Positions 43,758 through 53,342 of a stretch of 64,000 bases of DNA are shown piece after piece. Numbering within the stretch: position 1 is the first letter of the stretch; the number at the start of each line of letters is the position of its first letter. A program made the position numbers and the translations under genes. Source of the stretch: Companilactobacillus baiquanensis (GTDB taxonomy: Bacteria > Bacillota > Bacilli > Lactobacillales > Lactobacillaceae); the NCBI RefSeq assembly GCF_003946605.1, contig NZ_RHOQ01000001.1:434001-498000 (forward strand), in the 5' to 3' direction. The notes beneath the pieces were generated by a model that worked only from the letters and a program-made list of their open reading frames with translations, had not been told where the DNA came from and searched no databases.

Positions 43758-44804
43758 TTATTTAGTTTTTTCAAGATATTTTATTGCTTCATTCAAAGAT
43801 TTAACTGGTACGATTTTCATCTTAGTGTCAATCTTCTTAGCGGCACGTTTTGCTAGATGGTAATTATTCACATAATTAGGATCGTACTTTTTAATTTCTT
43901 TTGTTACTGGATCATCTGGAGCAAAGAATATCGTAGCTCCCTCAGAAGATGCTGCATAAACTTTTTTCTCAATTCCACCGATCGGTCCAACCGTACCATC
44001 AGGGGAAATTGTACCAGTACCAGCTACTATCCGATCTTTTTTGAGATTTTTATTAGTGATCTGTGAATATACTTGTAAAGTAAACATTAAACCTGCAGAA
44101 GGTCCGCCAATATCGCCGGCATTAATTTTTGTTGGTGGTGTTCCTTTTGATTCAGTATTATCGGTTAAAGTAATTCCTAACCCATAACGTTTGGTACTTG
44201 CTAATTTTACCAGCTTACCGCTTGCAGATTTATTTTTACCATTTCTTGAAAAAACAATTTTAACTGTGGCATTTTTGTTCTGCTTGCGGACATATTTTAT
44301 AAATTGATTAGAGTTTTTAAACTTATAGCCATTAATGGAACTAATAGTATCTCCAACTTTTAATTTGCCTTTAAAATCAGAATTACCCAAGATATCCATC
44401 ACATAGACACCTAAATACTTCTTAGTAAAAGGCTTGTCGGCAGCTGAATATGCAGCTTGAATAGCATTATTTGTGGCAGATTTCATATAATATTGCTGAA
44501 CTTGCATATATTGTTGATCCGTCTCATTACCCATCAGTTCTTCACGAGGATAGATTGTTTCAAAATCATCCCCGATCGAACGTAATAAACTAAACGGCGT
44601 ACCTTGCATAATACCAACGGTTGTCAGTAAAAAGTCGCCCTTTTTCTTATCATGCTTTCCATCAACTTTAACGTACTGGGAAGTGGATTCTGCACTACCA
44701 GGGACTTCTAAATAATAATTAGTTGGAAAAGTAAAAAACGCTAAGACGATTATAAATAGAAAAATCCCACCAAAGATCTTATTTCTTGTTTTATTAAATT
44801 TCAA
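43758..44804 (-). CDS. SepM/YlbL-family PDZ-Lon membrane protease
   Basis: A 348-residue protein: one N-terminal membrane helix (about 10-27), an extracellular PDZ domain (about 125-195) and a Lon-type S16 protease domain (about 215-340) with the Ser-Lys dyad at S236 in DIGGPSAGL and K281 in GGIEKK. Family knowledge: SepM of streptococci trims pheromones; YlbL of Bacillus acts on cell-division control under DNA damage. Start is a TTG at 44804 with GAAGGA upstream. It follows coaD by five bases in the classical ylbG-rsmD-coaD-ylbL order. Confidence 0.9.
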   Translation of the reverse strand: MKFNKTRNKIFGGIFLFIIVLAFFTFPTNYYLEVPGSAESTSQYVKVDGKHDKKKGDFLLTTVGIMQGTPFSLLRSIGDDFETIYPREELMGNETDQQYMQVQQYYMKSATNNAIQAAYSAADKPFTKKYLGVYVMDILGNSDFKGKLKVGDTISSINGYKFKNSNQFIKYVRKQNKNATVKIVFSRNGKNKSASGKLVKLASTKRYGLGITLTDNTESKGTPPTKINAGDIGGPSAGLMFTLQVYSQITNKNLKKDRIVAGTGTISPDGTVGPIGGIEKKVYAASSEGATIFFAPDDPVTKEIKKYDPNYVNNYHLAKRAAKKIDTKMKIVPVKSLNEAIKYLEKTK

Positions 44805-44809
44805 TAAGC

Positions 44810-45301
44810 TTAGTCCTTCCGCAATTTCTTAATCAAAGCTGTTGCCACATTTTCAGGGACGAACTTAGTAACATCACCACCAAATTTAGTAACCTCTTTG
44901 ATCATTGATGATGATATATTAGCATACTTAGAATCAGCCAATAGAAATATTGTTTCAATTTCAGGGTTTAACGATTTATTCATTGAAAAAACTCCTGCTT
45001 CATAATTGAAGTCACTTGAATTGCGCATTGAACGAACTAAAGTATTTGCGCCATATTCCTTAGCTAATTTTGTTGTTAGTTGTTCTTTCCCATCGATTAC
45101 ACGGACATTTTTCAGATCAGCTATTTCAGCCTCAATAAAAGCTTTTTTCTCTTCATAATCAAACATGTAGTTTTTAGAGTTATTGGTCATAGTGGCTACA
45201 ATTAATTCGTCAAACAACTTAGATGCTCGACGAATAATAGTTAGATGACCATTGGTAACAGGATCGAAACTTCCTGCATACATTCCAATTCTAGTTGGCA
45301 T
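44810..45301 (-). CDS. coaD: Phosphopantetheine adenylyltransferase
   Basis: A 163-residue nucleotidyltransferase, penultimate step of CoA synthesis. GSFDPVTNGH at 10-19 holds the T/HxGH motif; VRSMRNSSDFNYE and SSSMIKEV complete the active site. RBS GGAGGATAAAA, two bases after rsmD. Confidence 0.96.
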   Translation of the reverse strand: MPTRIGMYAGSFDPVTNGHLTIIRRASKLFDELIVATMTNNSKNYMFDYEEKKAFIEAEIADLKNVRVIDGKEQLTTKLAKEYGANTLVRSMRNSSDFNYEAGVFSMNKSLNPEIETIFLLADSKYANISSSMIKEVTKFGGDVTKFVPENVATALIKKLRKD

Positions 45302-45303
45302 TT

Positions 45304-45852
45304 TTATCCTCCAAATTGATACATTGCTACTTTTGTATCTTTATAATCTTTTTCTTTAATAAGTGTTATTTTATCAGAGTTTAACTGAACATTATAATCC
45401 GTTTCGTCAACAATAATAGCCCCGTCATTTAATAAATCATTTTCGATCATATCCAAAATAATTTGTTCAGTGATCTTCATTCTATACGGTGGGTCTAAAA
45501 ATACTAAATCAAACTTTATATTGTCTTCAGAAAATTGTTTTAAAGCTTCAGTGGCAGATTTTTTTATAATCGCAAATTGAGCTTCATGATGTGTTTTTTC
45601 GACATTATCTTTAATCGTATTAATGGCTTTATATGCCTTATCTACTAAGTATGCCTTCTCAAAACCCCTAGAAACAGCTTCAATGCCAAGACTTCCAGTT
45701 CCTGCGAATAAGTCTAGAGCAGTTCCATCATTAAGATACGGCGTTAACATACTAAAAATTGCTTCTTTTACTTTAGCAGAAGTAGGTCGAGTATTATTTC
45801 CGGGAACAGGTTTTAAATTCAACCCGCCAAAGTCACCTGATACAACTTTCAT
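45304..45852 (-). CDS. rsmD: 16S rRNA (guanine966-N2)-methyltransferase
   Basis: A 182-residue Rossmann methyltransferase. SAM motif LDLFAGTGSLGIEA at 46-59 and the catalytic motif DPPY at 120-123 are characteristic of RsmD; N-terminal RPTSAKVKEAIF is the family signature. It methylates G966 in the 30S subunit. Confidence 0.95.
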   Translation of the reverse strand: MKVVSGDFGGLNLKPVPGNNTRPTSAKVKEAIFSMLTPYLNDGTALDLFAGTGSLGIEAVSRGFEKAYLVDKAYKAINTIKDNVEKTHHEAQFAIIKKSATEALKQFSEDNIKFDLVFLDPPYRMKITEQIILDMIENDLLNDGAIIVDETDYNVQLNSDKITLIKEKDYKDTKVAMYQFGG

Positions 45853-45854
45853 AT

Positions 45855-46121
45855 TTAATCTCCTAACTCATCCTTTTTCTTATCTTTTAACACATAGTGA
45901 TCGTCTAATTCTTTTCGATGAGCCATCGTTACACGTTTAACATATTTTTTATTAATTAATTCTTTTTTTACTTCAGCTGCCCTACTTGAATTAACATACA
46001 ACATTACATACTTCATTTTTGGAGAAGAATAATAAATTGTTCCATAATGCTGTAATTTCTTTTTCCATTTCATCGAGTAGATCCAGACGTACATAGCCTG
46101 GCGCTCCACTTTTTTGTACAT
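45855..46121 (-). CDS. YlbG/UPF0298 family protein
   Basis: An 88-residue protein matching the YlbG family (DUF2129): QAMYVWIYSMKWKKKLQHYGTI near the start, then an HRKELDDHY segment. Function unknown; small cytoplasmic protein always found between ftsW and rsmD. The ATG at 46121 has a weak GGTG site; an inner ATG at 46094 with GTGGAG is a possible alternative. Two bases before rsmD. Confidence 0.85.
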   Translation of the reverse strand: MYKKVERQAMYVWIYSMKWKKKLQHYGTIYYSSPKMKYVMLYVNSSRAAEVKKELINKKYVKRVTMAHRKELDDHYVLKDKKKDELGD

Positions 46122-46125
46122 AAAA

Positions 46126-47304
46126 TCACCCGTGTTTTTCTGTCATAAATTTATTCGTGGCTTCCAAATTTAAAACGATTCCTAGTGAAAATGAAAGAAC
46201 TAGCAAACTGGAACCACCATAACTAATAAAAGGTAACGTAACACCAGTCAATGGTAATAGTCCTAACAAGCCACCAACATTAAATGCCATTTGCGCTAAC
46301 AACATAATCGCTACACCATAATATACTAGAACGTTATACGTATTGGTCGATTTAATACCTAAATACAACATTCTAAAAATAATGAATCCTAATAATCCTA
46401 AAACAACAAAGACCCCTACTAGACCCAATTCTTCACTAATAATTGCCAAGATAAAGTCGGTATAAGGTTCTGGTAAATAACCTCTTTTTTGAATACTGTT
46501 TCCGAGTCCAACTCCAAAGATCCCACCGTTACTAATTGCATAAAAAGAATTTACCAACTGATTCCCAGATGTTCTCTCCAACTTAAACGGATGAAACATC
46601 GCCAAAATACGTTGATATTGATAATTTTTAACAATAAAACCAGGTTGAAATTTTGCTATCCAAAAAATTCCAGCTAAAAAGGCAGCTAAAAGACTACCAT
46701 CCAACTTAAGAATATGACCAATCGGAATAGAAGATGAAGAAATTAGAACAACAGTGATCAATCCCAAAATAGCTGCCCCACCAATATCAGGCTGGAATGC
46801 TACCAAAAGTATAATTGCCACCGTCGTTATTACTGGTTCTCTAATTACCTTTAAAGAATCAAACAATCTGTCATTATCTAAAAGACTACTTTTTCGACTG
46901 GTTAGAATATACGCCAGATATAAAATTAGGGTTATCTTTGCTACTTCCAAAGGTTGAAAATTAATAATTTTTAAATTGATCCAAGCCGAAGCACCATTGA
47001 TCCTGGTACTTGGATTTAATACCGCTCTTATTAATAAGAACGCCAGCGAACCCAAAGTAACAAATAATAAAAAGGCTCTAGTTCTAAAACTTTTAAACAG
47101 CTTAACTTTTAGCATAAAAGTTACAAATAGAATGAATAAACTAAGAATCGAATACAATCCTTGTTTTATCAGATATTTATTGGTACTTCCACCATGTGAC
47201 ATGACATTATAAAAACTGGCGGAATAAACCATAACTACACCAATACCCAAAAGTATGATGTAAGGAATTAAAATCCATAAGTCTATTAACTTTAGTTTTT
47301 TCAC
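46126..47304 (-). CDS. ftsW: FtsW/RodA-family glycosyltransferase, FtsW by context
   Basis: A 392-residue SEDS polymerase with ten membrane helices. Hallmarks are INGASAWI, FQPLEVAKITLIL (catalytic Asp region), YQYQRILAMFHPF, the long loop with NGGIFGVGLGNS, and the C-terminal GVTLPFISYGGSS. SEDS proteins polymerise glycan strands; neighbours ylbG-rsmD-coaD are those of ftsW in Bacillus, so division rather than elongation is likely. Start is the GTG at 47304 seven bases after AGGAG. Confidence 0.92.
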   Translation of the reverse strand: MKKLKLIDLWILIPYIILLGIGVVMVYSASFYNVMSHGGSTNKYLIKQGLYSILSLFILFVTFMLKVKLFKSFRTRAFLLFVTLGSLAFLLIRAVLNPSTRINGASAWINLKIINFQPLEVAKITLILYLAYILTSRKSSLLDNDRLFDSLKVIREPVITTVAIILLVAFQPDIGGAAILGLITVVLISSSSIPIGHILKLDGSLLAAFLAGIFWIAKFQPGFIVKNYQYQRILAMFHPFKLERTSGNQLVNSFYAISNGGIFGVGLGNSIQKRGYLPEPYTDFILAIISEELGLVGVFVVLGLLGFIIFRMLYLGIKSTNTYNVLVYYGVAIMLLAQMAFNVGGLLGLLPLTGVTLPFISYGGSSLLVLSFSLGIVLNLEATNKFMTEKHG

Positions 47305-47332
47305 ATTGATACTCCTAAAATCTAATAATAAG

Positions 47333-47338
47333 ATTATA
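47333..47338 (-). promoter_or_regulatory. ftsW promoter -10 element
   Basis: Minus strand TGGTATAAT: a consensus -10 with a TG extension, about 28 bases before the start; no good -35. Confidence 0.45.
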
Positions 47339-47394
47339 CCACCAATCAAATATGGCGTATAGAATAGCAATGGATACCCGATTTTTGCCTAAAA

Positions 47395-47434
47395 AAATAA
47401 AGCTAGCAATCCAAAATCGGATTACTGGCTCTAT
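47395..47434 (-). terminator. Terminator of typA
   Basis: AAGCTAGCAATCC / GGATTACTGGCTC around AAAATC. On the minus strand it is followed by TTTATTTTTTT. Confidence 0.85.
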
Positions 47435-47444
47435 TTAAGCTCTA

Positions 47445-49292
47445 TTAAGCTTTCTTAGACATTTTTCTTTGTTTGTCATACTTCTTACGTTCGTTTGTGT
47501 TTAAAATCTTCTTACGTAATCTGACGTTCTTAGGTGTTACTTCACAAAGTTCGTCTTCATTTAAGAATTCGATTGATTGTTCAAGTGACATTTCCTTTGG
47601 TGTCTTGATTGCGGCAGCATGATCCTTACCAGCGGCACGAGTATTTGTAAGGTTCTTACCCTTTGTAACAGTAACGGCAATATCTTGATCACGGTTACTT
47701 TCACCGACGATCATACCTTCGTATACTTCAACACCGGCACCGATAAACAATTGTCCACGGTCTTCAACAGATTGCAAACTATATGTAGTTGATGGACCTT
47801 GGTTGATTGAAACCAAAGCACCTGTTCTTCTACCTGGTTCCCAATTCTTTACAACTGGTTTGTATTCTTCGTATGTATGGTTCATGATACCGTAACCACC
47901 AGTCATTGATAAGAACTCTGTTGAGTAACCGATCAAACCACGTGAAGGTGCTGAGAAGATCAAACGAGTTTGACCATTTCCAGTACTTTCCATGTTCTTC
48001 ATGTCACCTTTTCTTTGTGACATTGAGTCAATTACTGAACCAACATATTCATCTGGTGTATCAATAGTAACCTCTTCGAATGGTTCACTGTTTACGCCAT
48101 CAACATTCTTGTAGATAACTTCTGGACGAGAAAGTTGTAATTCAAAGCCTTCACGTCTCATCTCTTCAACAAGGATTGACAAGTGCAGTTCACCACGTCC
48201 TGAAACCATCCAAGCACCAGCTTGATCAGTATCTTCAACTTTTAGTGAAACATCAGTATGCAATTGTTTTCTTAAACGTTCTTCGATCTTTCTAGCAGTA
48301 ACTTCTGTACCTTCACGACCAGCAAATGGTGAATTATTTTGTAAGAACATCATTTGTAGTGTTGGTTCATCAATACGTAACAATGGAAGTGCTTCTTCAT
48401 GGTCAACTGGACAAACAGTTTCACCAACATAGATATCTTCCATACCAGAAACAGCGATTAAATCTCCCGCCTTAGCTTCTTGAACTTCGACACGATCCAA
48501 TCCCATGAAACCAAAGATCTTAGTAACACGGAAATTCTTTGTCGAACCATCAAGCTTCATAACTGTAACATTATCACCGATCTTGATCGTTCCACGGAAG
48601 ACACGTCCAATACCAATACGTCCAACGTAATCATTGTAATCAAGCAATGCGACTTGGAATTGTAGTGGTTCATCGGAATTATCAACAGGAGCTGGAATAG
48701 TCTTCAAAATTGTATCAAATAATGGATCCATAGTATGTTCTTGTGCAGCTGGATCTGAATCATAACTTGATGTTCCGTTAATAGCTGAAGCATAAATAAC
48801 AGGGAAATCAAGTTGTGAGTCGTCAGCACCTAATTCGATAAACAATTCAAGAACTTCGTCAACAACTTCTTCAGGACGAGCACCTGGTCTATCAATCTTG
48901 TTGATAACAACGATTGGTGTAAGATGTTGTTCCAAAGCTTTCTTAAGAACAAAACGTGTTTGAGGCATAGTTCCCTCGTATGCATCAACAACTAGCAAAA
49001 CACCATCAACCATCTTCATGATACGCTCAACTTCACCACCGAAATCGGCATGTCCTGGTGTATCCAAGATGTTTATCTTCTTACCTTTATAATCAACAGC
49101 TGTATTCTTTGAAAGGATTGTGATACCACGTTCCTTTTCAATAGCGTTGGTATCCATAGCACGATCTTGAATTTGATAATGCTCCCCTAATGTGTCTGAT
49201 TGTTTTAGCATTTCATTAACTAAGGTTGTCTTACCGTGGTCAACATGGGCGATAATGGCAATATTTCTAATATCTTCTCTTAATTTAGTCAA
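47445..49292 (-). CDS. typA: Ribosome-associated GTPase TypA/BipA
   Basis: A 615-residue translational GTPase. G1 AHVDHGKT at 15-22, [26 protein letters not shown] and SA complete the G domain; domain order up to the C-terminal BipA-specific region is intact ([21 protein letters not shown]). It binds ribosomes during stress and 50S assembly. The true start is most likely the TTG at 49292 (TKLREDIRN), eight bases after AGGAAG. Confidence 0.95.
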   Translation of the reverse strand: MTKLREDIRNIAIIAHVDHGKTTLVNEMLKQSDTLGEHYQIQDRAMDTNAIEKERGITILSKNTAVDYKGKKINILDTPGHADFGGEVERIMKMVDGVLLVVDAYEGTMPQTRFVLKKALEQHLTPIVVINKIDRPGARPEEVVDEVLELFIELGADDSQLDFPVIYASAINGTSSYDSDPAAQEHTMDPLFDTILKTIPAPVDNSDEPLQFQVALLDYNDYVGRIGIGRVFRGTIKIGDNVTVMKLDGSTKNFRVTKIFGFMGLDRVEVQEAKAGDLIAVSGMEDIYVGETVCPVDHEEALPLLRIDEPTLQMMFLQNNSPFAGREGTEVTARKIEERLRKQLHTDVSLKVEDTDQAGAWMVSGRGELHLSILVEEMRREGFELQLSRPEVIYKNVDGVNSEPFEEVTIDTPDEYVGSVIDSMSQRKGDMKNMESTGNGQTRLIFSAPSRGLIGYSTEFLSMTGGYGIMNHTYEEYKPVVKNWEPGRRTGALVSINQGPSTTYSLQSVEDRGQLFIGAGVEVYEGMIVGESNRDQDIAVTVTKGKNLTNTRAAGKDHAAAIKTPKEMSLEQSIEFLNEDELCEVTPKNVRLRKKILNTNERKKYDKQRKMSKKA

Positions 49293-49341
49293 AGTACTTC
49301 TTCCTTCCATCAAATAATAATGCGACTGGATTACTTGCAAT

Positions 49342-49372
49342 AAAAAAACTGTGATAGTAATTCACAGTTTCA
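49342..49372 (-). terminator. Terminator of the inositol phosphatase gene
   Basis: Perfect AAACTGTGAA / TTCACAGTTT-type stem (AACTGTGA / TCACAGTT) followed by a seven-base T run on the minus strand. Confidence 0.88.
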
Positions 49373-49376
49373 GTTA

Positions 49377-50153
49377 TTATTTTTTAACTGTCCTTAGTAC
49401 CTCTGAAATAACTTTCTTGGTACCAACTATTACGACTTGTGATTTTAGCATATTTACGGGGCTATCGTCAATAGTTGCGACCTCTAAACCTAGACTTTCG
49501 CATAGTACACGACCTGCTGCTAAATCCCAAGGCGCCAAATAAGACATATATAGAACTTCTCTACCAAAGATCAAATGTTCAAAAATAATTCCTGCACTAC
49601 CATATATTCTTAACCCGCTACTTTTCTTAACAACAGCTTGAGAATTAAATTTATCCGCCATGACCATAGGCCAGCTTATATCAACTAAACCTTCTGGTAA
49701 TGACTGATTTTTGGGACTAGTTACTTCTTCTTCATTTCTAAAAATTCCATAATCGGGTCCGCCATGATAGATTTCGCTTTTAACGACATCAATTATTGCG
49801 CCTAGAAACGGTTTGCCATCAAGATAAACACCTATCATTGAGGCAAAATCATCGCGTCGTTTCACAAAGTTCATTGTACCATCAATTGGGTCCACAAAGA
49901 AAACTAATCCTGACATATCGTTAACAACATCGCCATAGCCTTCTTCACTGACAATCGTTGAATCAGGATATTTTTTCTTAATTTCACCGACTAACCATTT
50001 TTCGGTTGATTTATCAAAATTAGTAACTAGATCTATACGACTACTTTTTGTATCGACTGACTTATCTTTCGCGGAATCTACCACCAAATTATCACCAACA
50101 GTCCGAAGAAGCTTTACTAAGTATTCATCCATCTCTTTAATATCTATTTTCAT
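49377..50153 (-). CDS. Inositol monophosphatase family protein
   Basis: A 258-residue lithium-sensitive-type phosphatase. Metal ligands are seen: E70/E71 in SEEGYG, D88 and D91 in FVDPIDGT, and D in APWDLAAG (about 205-213). Substrates in the family include inositol phosphate, fructose-1,6-bisphosphate and nucleotide 3'-phosphates (CysQ/NrnA-like); which applies here is unclear. It overlaps the UPF0223 gene by 17 bp, indicating an operon. Confidence 0.9.
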   Translation of the reverse strand: MKIDIKEMDEYLVKLLRTVGDNLVVDSAKDKSVDTKSSRIDLVTNFDKSTEKWLVGEIKKKYPDSTIVSEEGYGDVVNDMSGLVFFVDPIDGTMNFVKRRDDFASMIGVYLDGKPFLGAIIDVVKSEIYHGGPDYGIFRNEEEVTSPKNQSLPEGLVDISWPMVMADKFNSQAVVKKSSGLRIYGSAGIIFEHLIFGREVLYMSYLAPWDLAAGRVLCESLGLEVATIDDSPVNMLKSQVVIVGTKKVISEVLRTVKK

Positions 50154-50430
50154 ATTTAACCCTTACTTTCTGATTTTCAGGTGTAGATTTACTTTGTTTA
50201 AATACTTTATAAATGGAGTATCCTGATTCGGTTTCAAATTCATGATCAAGACGTTTTTGTTCCATCTTCATTGGTACCACCTGTTGAAATGATCGATATT
50301 TATCCAAAAAAGTTTCTCGTTTAATACCATGCTCATAGGCCGCCTCAACAGCATTGTATAGTGCCATAACCGTAATTATTTCATTATTATTCCAATCTTC
50401 GTCTAATGGATAACTATAGTTTTCATGCAT
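50137..50430 (-). CDS. UPF0223 family protein
   Basis: A 97-residue small protein with YPLDEDWNNNEIITVMALYNAVEAAYEHGI near the start, the UPF0223/YktA signature, and a helical core. Function unknown. The start at 50430 has AAAGGGG eight bases upstream. First gene of a two-gene operon with the phosphatase. Confidence 0.88.
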   Translation of the reverse strand: MHENYSYPLDEDWNNNEIITVMALYNAVEAAYEHGIKRETFLDKYRSFQQVVPMKMEQKRLDHEFETESGYSIYKVFKQSKSTPENQKVRVKYENRY

Positions 50431-50454
50431 TAGTATTCCCCTTTTCAACCATTT

Positions 50455-50482
50455 ACTATACTATACAAAAAAAGTGACACAA
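50455..50482 (-). promoter_or_regulatory. Promoter of the UPF0223 operon
   Basis: Minus strand TTGTGT, 16-base spacer, TATAGT. A GTGATGCAC / TTGTGTCAC half-paired sequence overlaps the -35. Confidence 0.4.
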
Positions 50483-50523
50483 GTGCATCACCTATGTCTC
50501 AATTTCAAAAGAAGTGTAACCCA

Positions 50524-50568
50524 AAAAAGACCAGAGATTCCTTAATTGGAATTTCTGATCTTTTTATT
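50524..50568 (-). terminator. Terminator of the pdh operon
   Basis: AAGACCAGAGATTCC / GGAATTTCTGATCTT (near-perfect) with T runs on both sides, ten bases past the pdhD stop. Confidence 0.88.
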
Positions 50569-50577
50569 CACATTTAA

Positions 50578-52005
50578 TTAGATATGTGTAGGATAACCAA
50601 TAAGAATATCAGCTGCTTCTTGAATTGGTTCACCCAAAGTTGGATGTGGATGAATTGTCAAGGCAATATCCTCGGCATTCAATTGACAGTTAACAGCAAC
50701 ACTTAATTCAGAAATCAAGTCACTGGCACCTGGTCCAACGATTTGTGCACCGATAAGTGTACCTGTATCTTTCTTAGCAATTAATCTTACAAATCCTTCT
50801 GGAGCATCTAGTGATACGGCACGAGCATTACCAGCAAATGGGAATTTAGCTGATGAAACTTCAATACCTTTATCTTTAGCTTCAGCTTGTGTCAAACCAA
50901 CACTTGCTAATTCTGGGTCTGTAAAGCAGACAGCTGGAACACCGATAAAGTCATTAGCAGTATTCTTTCCAGAGATAGCACCTGCAGCAGTTTTAGCTTC
51001 AAAGAATGCCTTATGAGCCAAAGCTGGACCAGGAACAATATCACCAATAGCATAAATGTTAGGAACATTTGTACGACCTTGTTCGTCAACTTCAATAAGT
51101 CCACGATCAGTAGTCTTAACAGATGTCATTTCAAGACCAAAGTTATCAGTATTAGGACGACGTCCAACAGTTACCATACAGTAATCTGCAACAACTTTTT
51201 CTTCTTTACCATCAACTTCATAAGTTACAGTAACGTTGTCTTTAGCGTTTTCACCCTTCTTAGCCATAGCGTTATTAATAATTGTAACGCCTTTCTTTTC
51301 AAGGTTCTTCTTAACAACTGAAACCATATCTTTTTCAAAGTTAGGAATGATTTGTGGTGTACCTTCAAGGATAGTAACATGTGCACCTAAATCAGCATAT
51401 GCTCCAGCCAATTCAGTACCAACATATCCACCACCGATGATTACAAGTTCCTTAGGAACTTGTTTAAGGTTCAAACCACCAGTTGAGTCAATGATTCTGT
51501 CTTCAAACTTGAATCCTTTGATTTCAACAGGACGGCTACCAGTAGCAAGGATCAAATTCTTGAACTTGATAGTTTGTCCGCCACCATTGTCCATAAATTG
51601 ACGAGGGCCAGCAGGCATGATACGTAGTTGTGTATCGTTGTCCAAGTATGCTTCTCCTTGAATCAATTCAACCTTGTGCTTCTTCAAAAGCATGTTAACA
51701 CCACTTGTCATACGAGCAACAACTTTTTCGTCTTTCCAAGCTTGTGTCTTTGTGAAGTCGATTGTAGCTTCTTTAGTTGTAATACCATATGTTTCGGCAT
51801 GTTTAGCTTGTTGTAGTCTGTGTCCAGCTGTAATTAAAGCCTTTGATGGAACACATCCAACATTCAAACAAACTCCGCCGACTGTATCTGATTTTTCAAT
51901 AACGGTTACTGATTGTCCCAATTCAGCGGCACGAATAGCGGCAACATATCCACCAGGTCCTGAACCAATGATAACAGTATCTTTTTCTACAACATTCTCT
52001 GCCAT
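50578..52005 (-). CDS. pdhD: Dihydrolipoamide dehydrogenase (E3)
   Basis: A 475-residue flavoprotein. FAD-binding VIIGSGPGGYVAA near residues 11-23, redox disulfide C46-C51 in GGVCLNVGCVPSK, an NAD-binding GGGYVGTELAG, and the C-terminal H-x-x-x-x-E (HPHPTLGE) base. It reoxidises dihydrolipoamide of PDH. Downstream of pdhC by seven bases in the A-B-C-D operon. Confidence 0.96.
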   Translation of the reverse strand: MAENVVEKDTVIIGSGPGGYVAAIRAAELGQSVTVIEKSDTVGGVCLNVGCVPSKALITAGHRLQQAKHAETYGITTKEATIDFTKTQAWKDEKVVARMTSGVNMLLKKHKVELIQGEAYLDNDTQLRIMPAGPRQFMDNGGGQTIKFKNLILATGSRPVEIKGFKFEDRIIDSTGGLNLKQVPKELVIIGGGYVGTELAGAYADLGAHVTILEGTPQIIPNFEKDMVSVVKKNLEKKGVTIINNAMAKKGENAKDNVTVTYEVDGKEEKVVADYCMVTVGRRPNTDNFGLEMTSVKTTDRGLIEVDEQGRTNVPNIYAIGDIVPGPALAHKAFFEAKTAAGAISGKNTANDFIGVPAVCFTDPELASVGLTQAEAKDKGIEVSSAKFPFAGNARAVSLDAPEGFVRLIAKKDTGTLIGAQIVGPGASDLISELSVAVNCQLNAEDIALTIHPHPTLGEPIQEAADILIGYPTHI

Positions 52006-52012
52006 TTTTAAA

Positions 52013-53299
52013 CTAGCCCTCCATTAGTAGCATATCTGGTTCATGCAATAATTTCTTCATGAGGTTCAAGGCATTTTGTGCCAATGCGCCATCAATTAGT
52101 CTATGATCATAACTTAATGAAAGCTTCAACATCTTACCAACTTGGATGTTTCCATCTTCATCAACGTAAGGTTCGTTAGCAATCTTACCAACACCCAAAA
52201 TAGCACTTTCAGGTTGATTAATAACTGGTGTAAACCAACCACCACCGATTGAACCAACGTTACTGATAGTAATTGAACCACCAGACATTGACTTAGCATT
52301 CAATTTGTTATCATATGCGGCTTGTGTATTTTCTGAGATTTCCTTGGCAATTTCAAACATTCCCTTAGAATCTGCATTTTTAATATTAGGTACATACAAA
52401 CCATGATCTGTATTTGTAGCAATACCAACATTAAAGTAATGCTTGTAAACAATTTCCTCAGTTGTATCGTCAATAGAAGCGTTAAATTCAGGATATTCCT
52501 TCATAACAGCAACTAAAGCTTTAACAATATATGGCAAGAATGTTAACTTGATATCTTTATCAGCAGCAACTGCCTTATATTTCTTACGGTTAGCCATAAG
52601 TGCTGAAACTTCAACATCATCGAAACTTGTAACGTGTGGAGTTCTATGTTTAGAATTTGACATTGCCTTAGCAATGGCTTTTCTAGTCATAGTCATCTTT
52701 TCACGTGTTTCTAATTCTGGATTATCTGACTTGTAAGGTCTGATTGCTGTAGCTTCTGCGGCTGGTGCTGCAGCGGCTTTAGCTGGTGCTGCTTCTGCAG
52801 GAGCTGCGGCTGCACCGTTAAATCCTTCAACGTCAGCTTTTGTAATTTGTCCATGGTCACCAGTTGGTGTAACTTGTGATAGATCAACACCCTTATCACG
52901 AGCCAATTGACGTACTGATGGCATTGCAAGATAGTCATTATTGGCTGATCCTGTTGCTTCTTTAGCAGGGGCTGCAGCTGGAGCTGCTTCTTCTGCTGGT
53001 GCATCAGCTTTAGCATCATCTGATGCAGCTGGAGCTTCTTCGTCGTCACCTGTATCAGCTGATCCATCATCAATAATGATCAATGTATCACCAATTTCTA
53101 CAGTTTGTCCTTCTTGAGCAACGATTTGTTTAACAGTACCTGAGACTGGTGATGGTAGTTCCTCAACAGACTTATCATTTTGGATTTCAACTAAAGAATC
53201 ATCTTCTTTAACTGTGTCTCCTTCTTTAACAAGCCAGCTAGCGACTTCACCTTCGGCCATTCCTTCGCCTAGTTCTGGTAGCTTAAATTTAAATGCCAT
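52013..53299 (-). CDS. pdhC: Dihydrolipoamide acetyltransferase (PDH E2)
   Basis: A 428-residue E2 with one lipoyl domain (lipoyl Lys K43 in QNDKSVE), an Ala/Pro/Asp-rich flexible linker (about 82-120), a peripheral-subunit-binding domain (MPSVRQLARDKGVD, about 130-165), a second Ala-rich linker and a catalytic domain with the H399-R-L-I-D-G active-site motif. It links E1 and E3 and transfers acetyl groups to CoA. Start at 53299 lies after GAAGGGAAGG. Linkers are rich in Ala, unlike the AT-rich neighbours. Confidence 0.96.
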   Translation of the reverse strand: MAFKFKLPELGEGMAEGEVASWLVKEGDTVKEDDSLVEIQNDKSVEELPSPVSGTVKQIVAQEGQTVEIGDTLIIIDDGSADTGDDEEAPAASDDAKADAPAEEAAPAAAPAKEATGSANNDYLAMPSVRQLARDKGVDLSQVTPTGDHGQITKADVEGFNGAAAAPAEAAPAKAAAAPAAEATAIRPYKSDNPELETREKMTMTRKAIAKAMSNSKHRTPHVTSFDDVEVSALMANRKKYKAVAADKDIKLTFLPYIVKALVAVMKEYPEFNASIDDTTEEIVYKHYFNVGIATNTDHGLYVPNIKNADSKGMFEIAKEISENTQAAYDNKLNAKSMSGGSITISNVGSIGGGWFTPVINQPESAILGVGKIANEPYVDEDGNIQVGKMLKLSLSYDHRLIDGALAQNALNLMKKLLHEPDMLLMEG

Positions 53300-53342
53300 G
53301 GCTAGAATCCTTCCCTTCAATTACCTATTATTAGTAGTTTTA

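Noticed and set aside
52711..53073. 120-codon Gln/Leu-rich open frame on the minus strand within pdhC
   Set aside because: Out-of-frame reading of the Ala-rich linkers of E2, giving poly-Gln/Leu; pdhC itself is the real gene.
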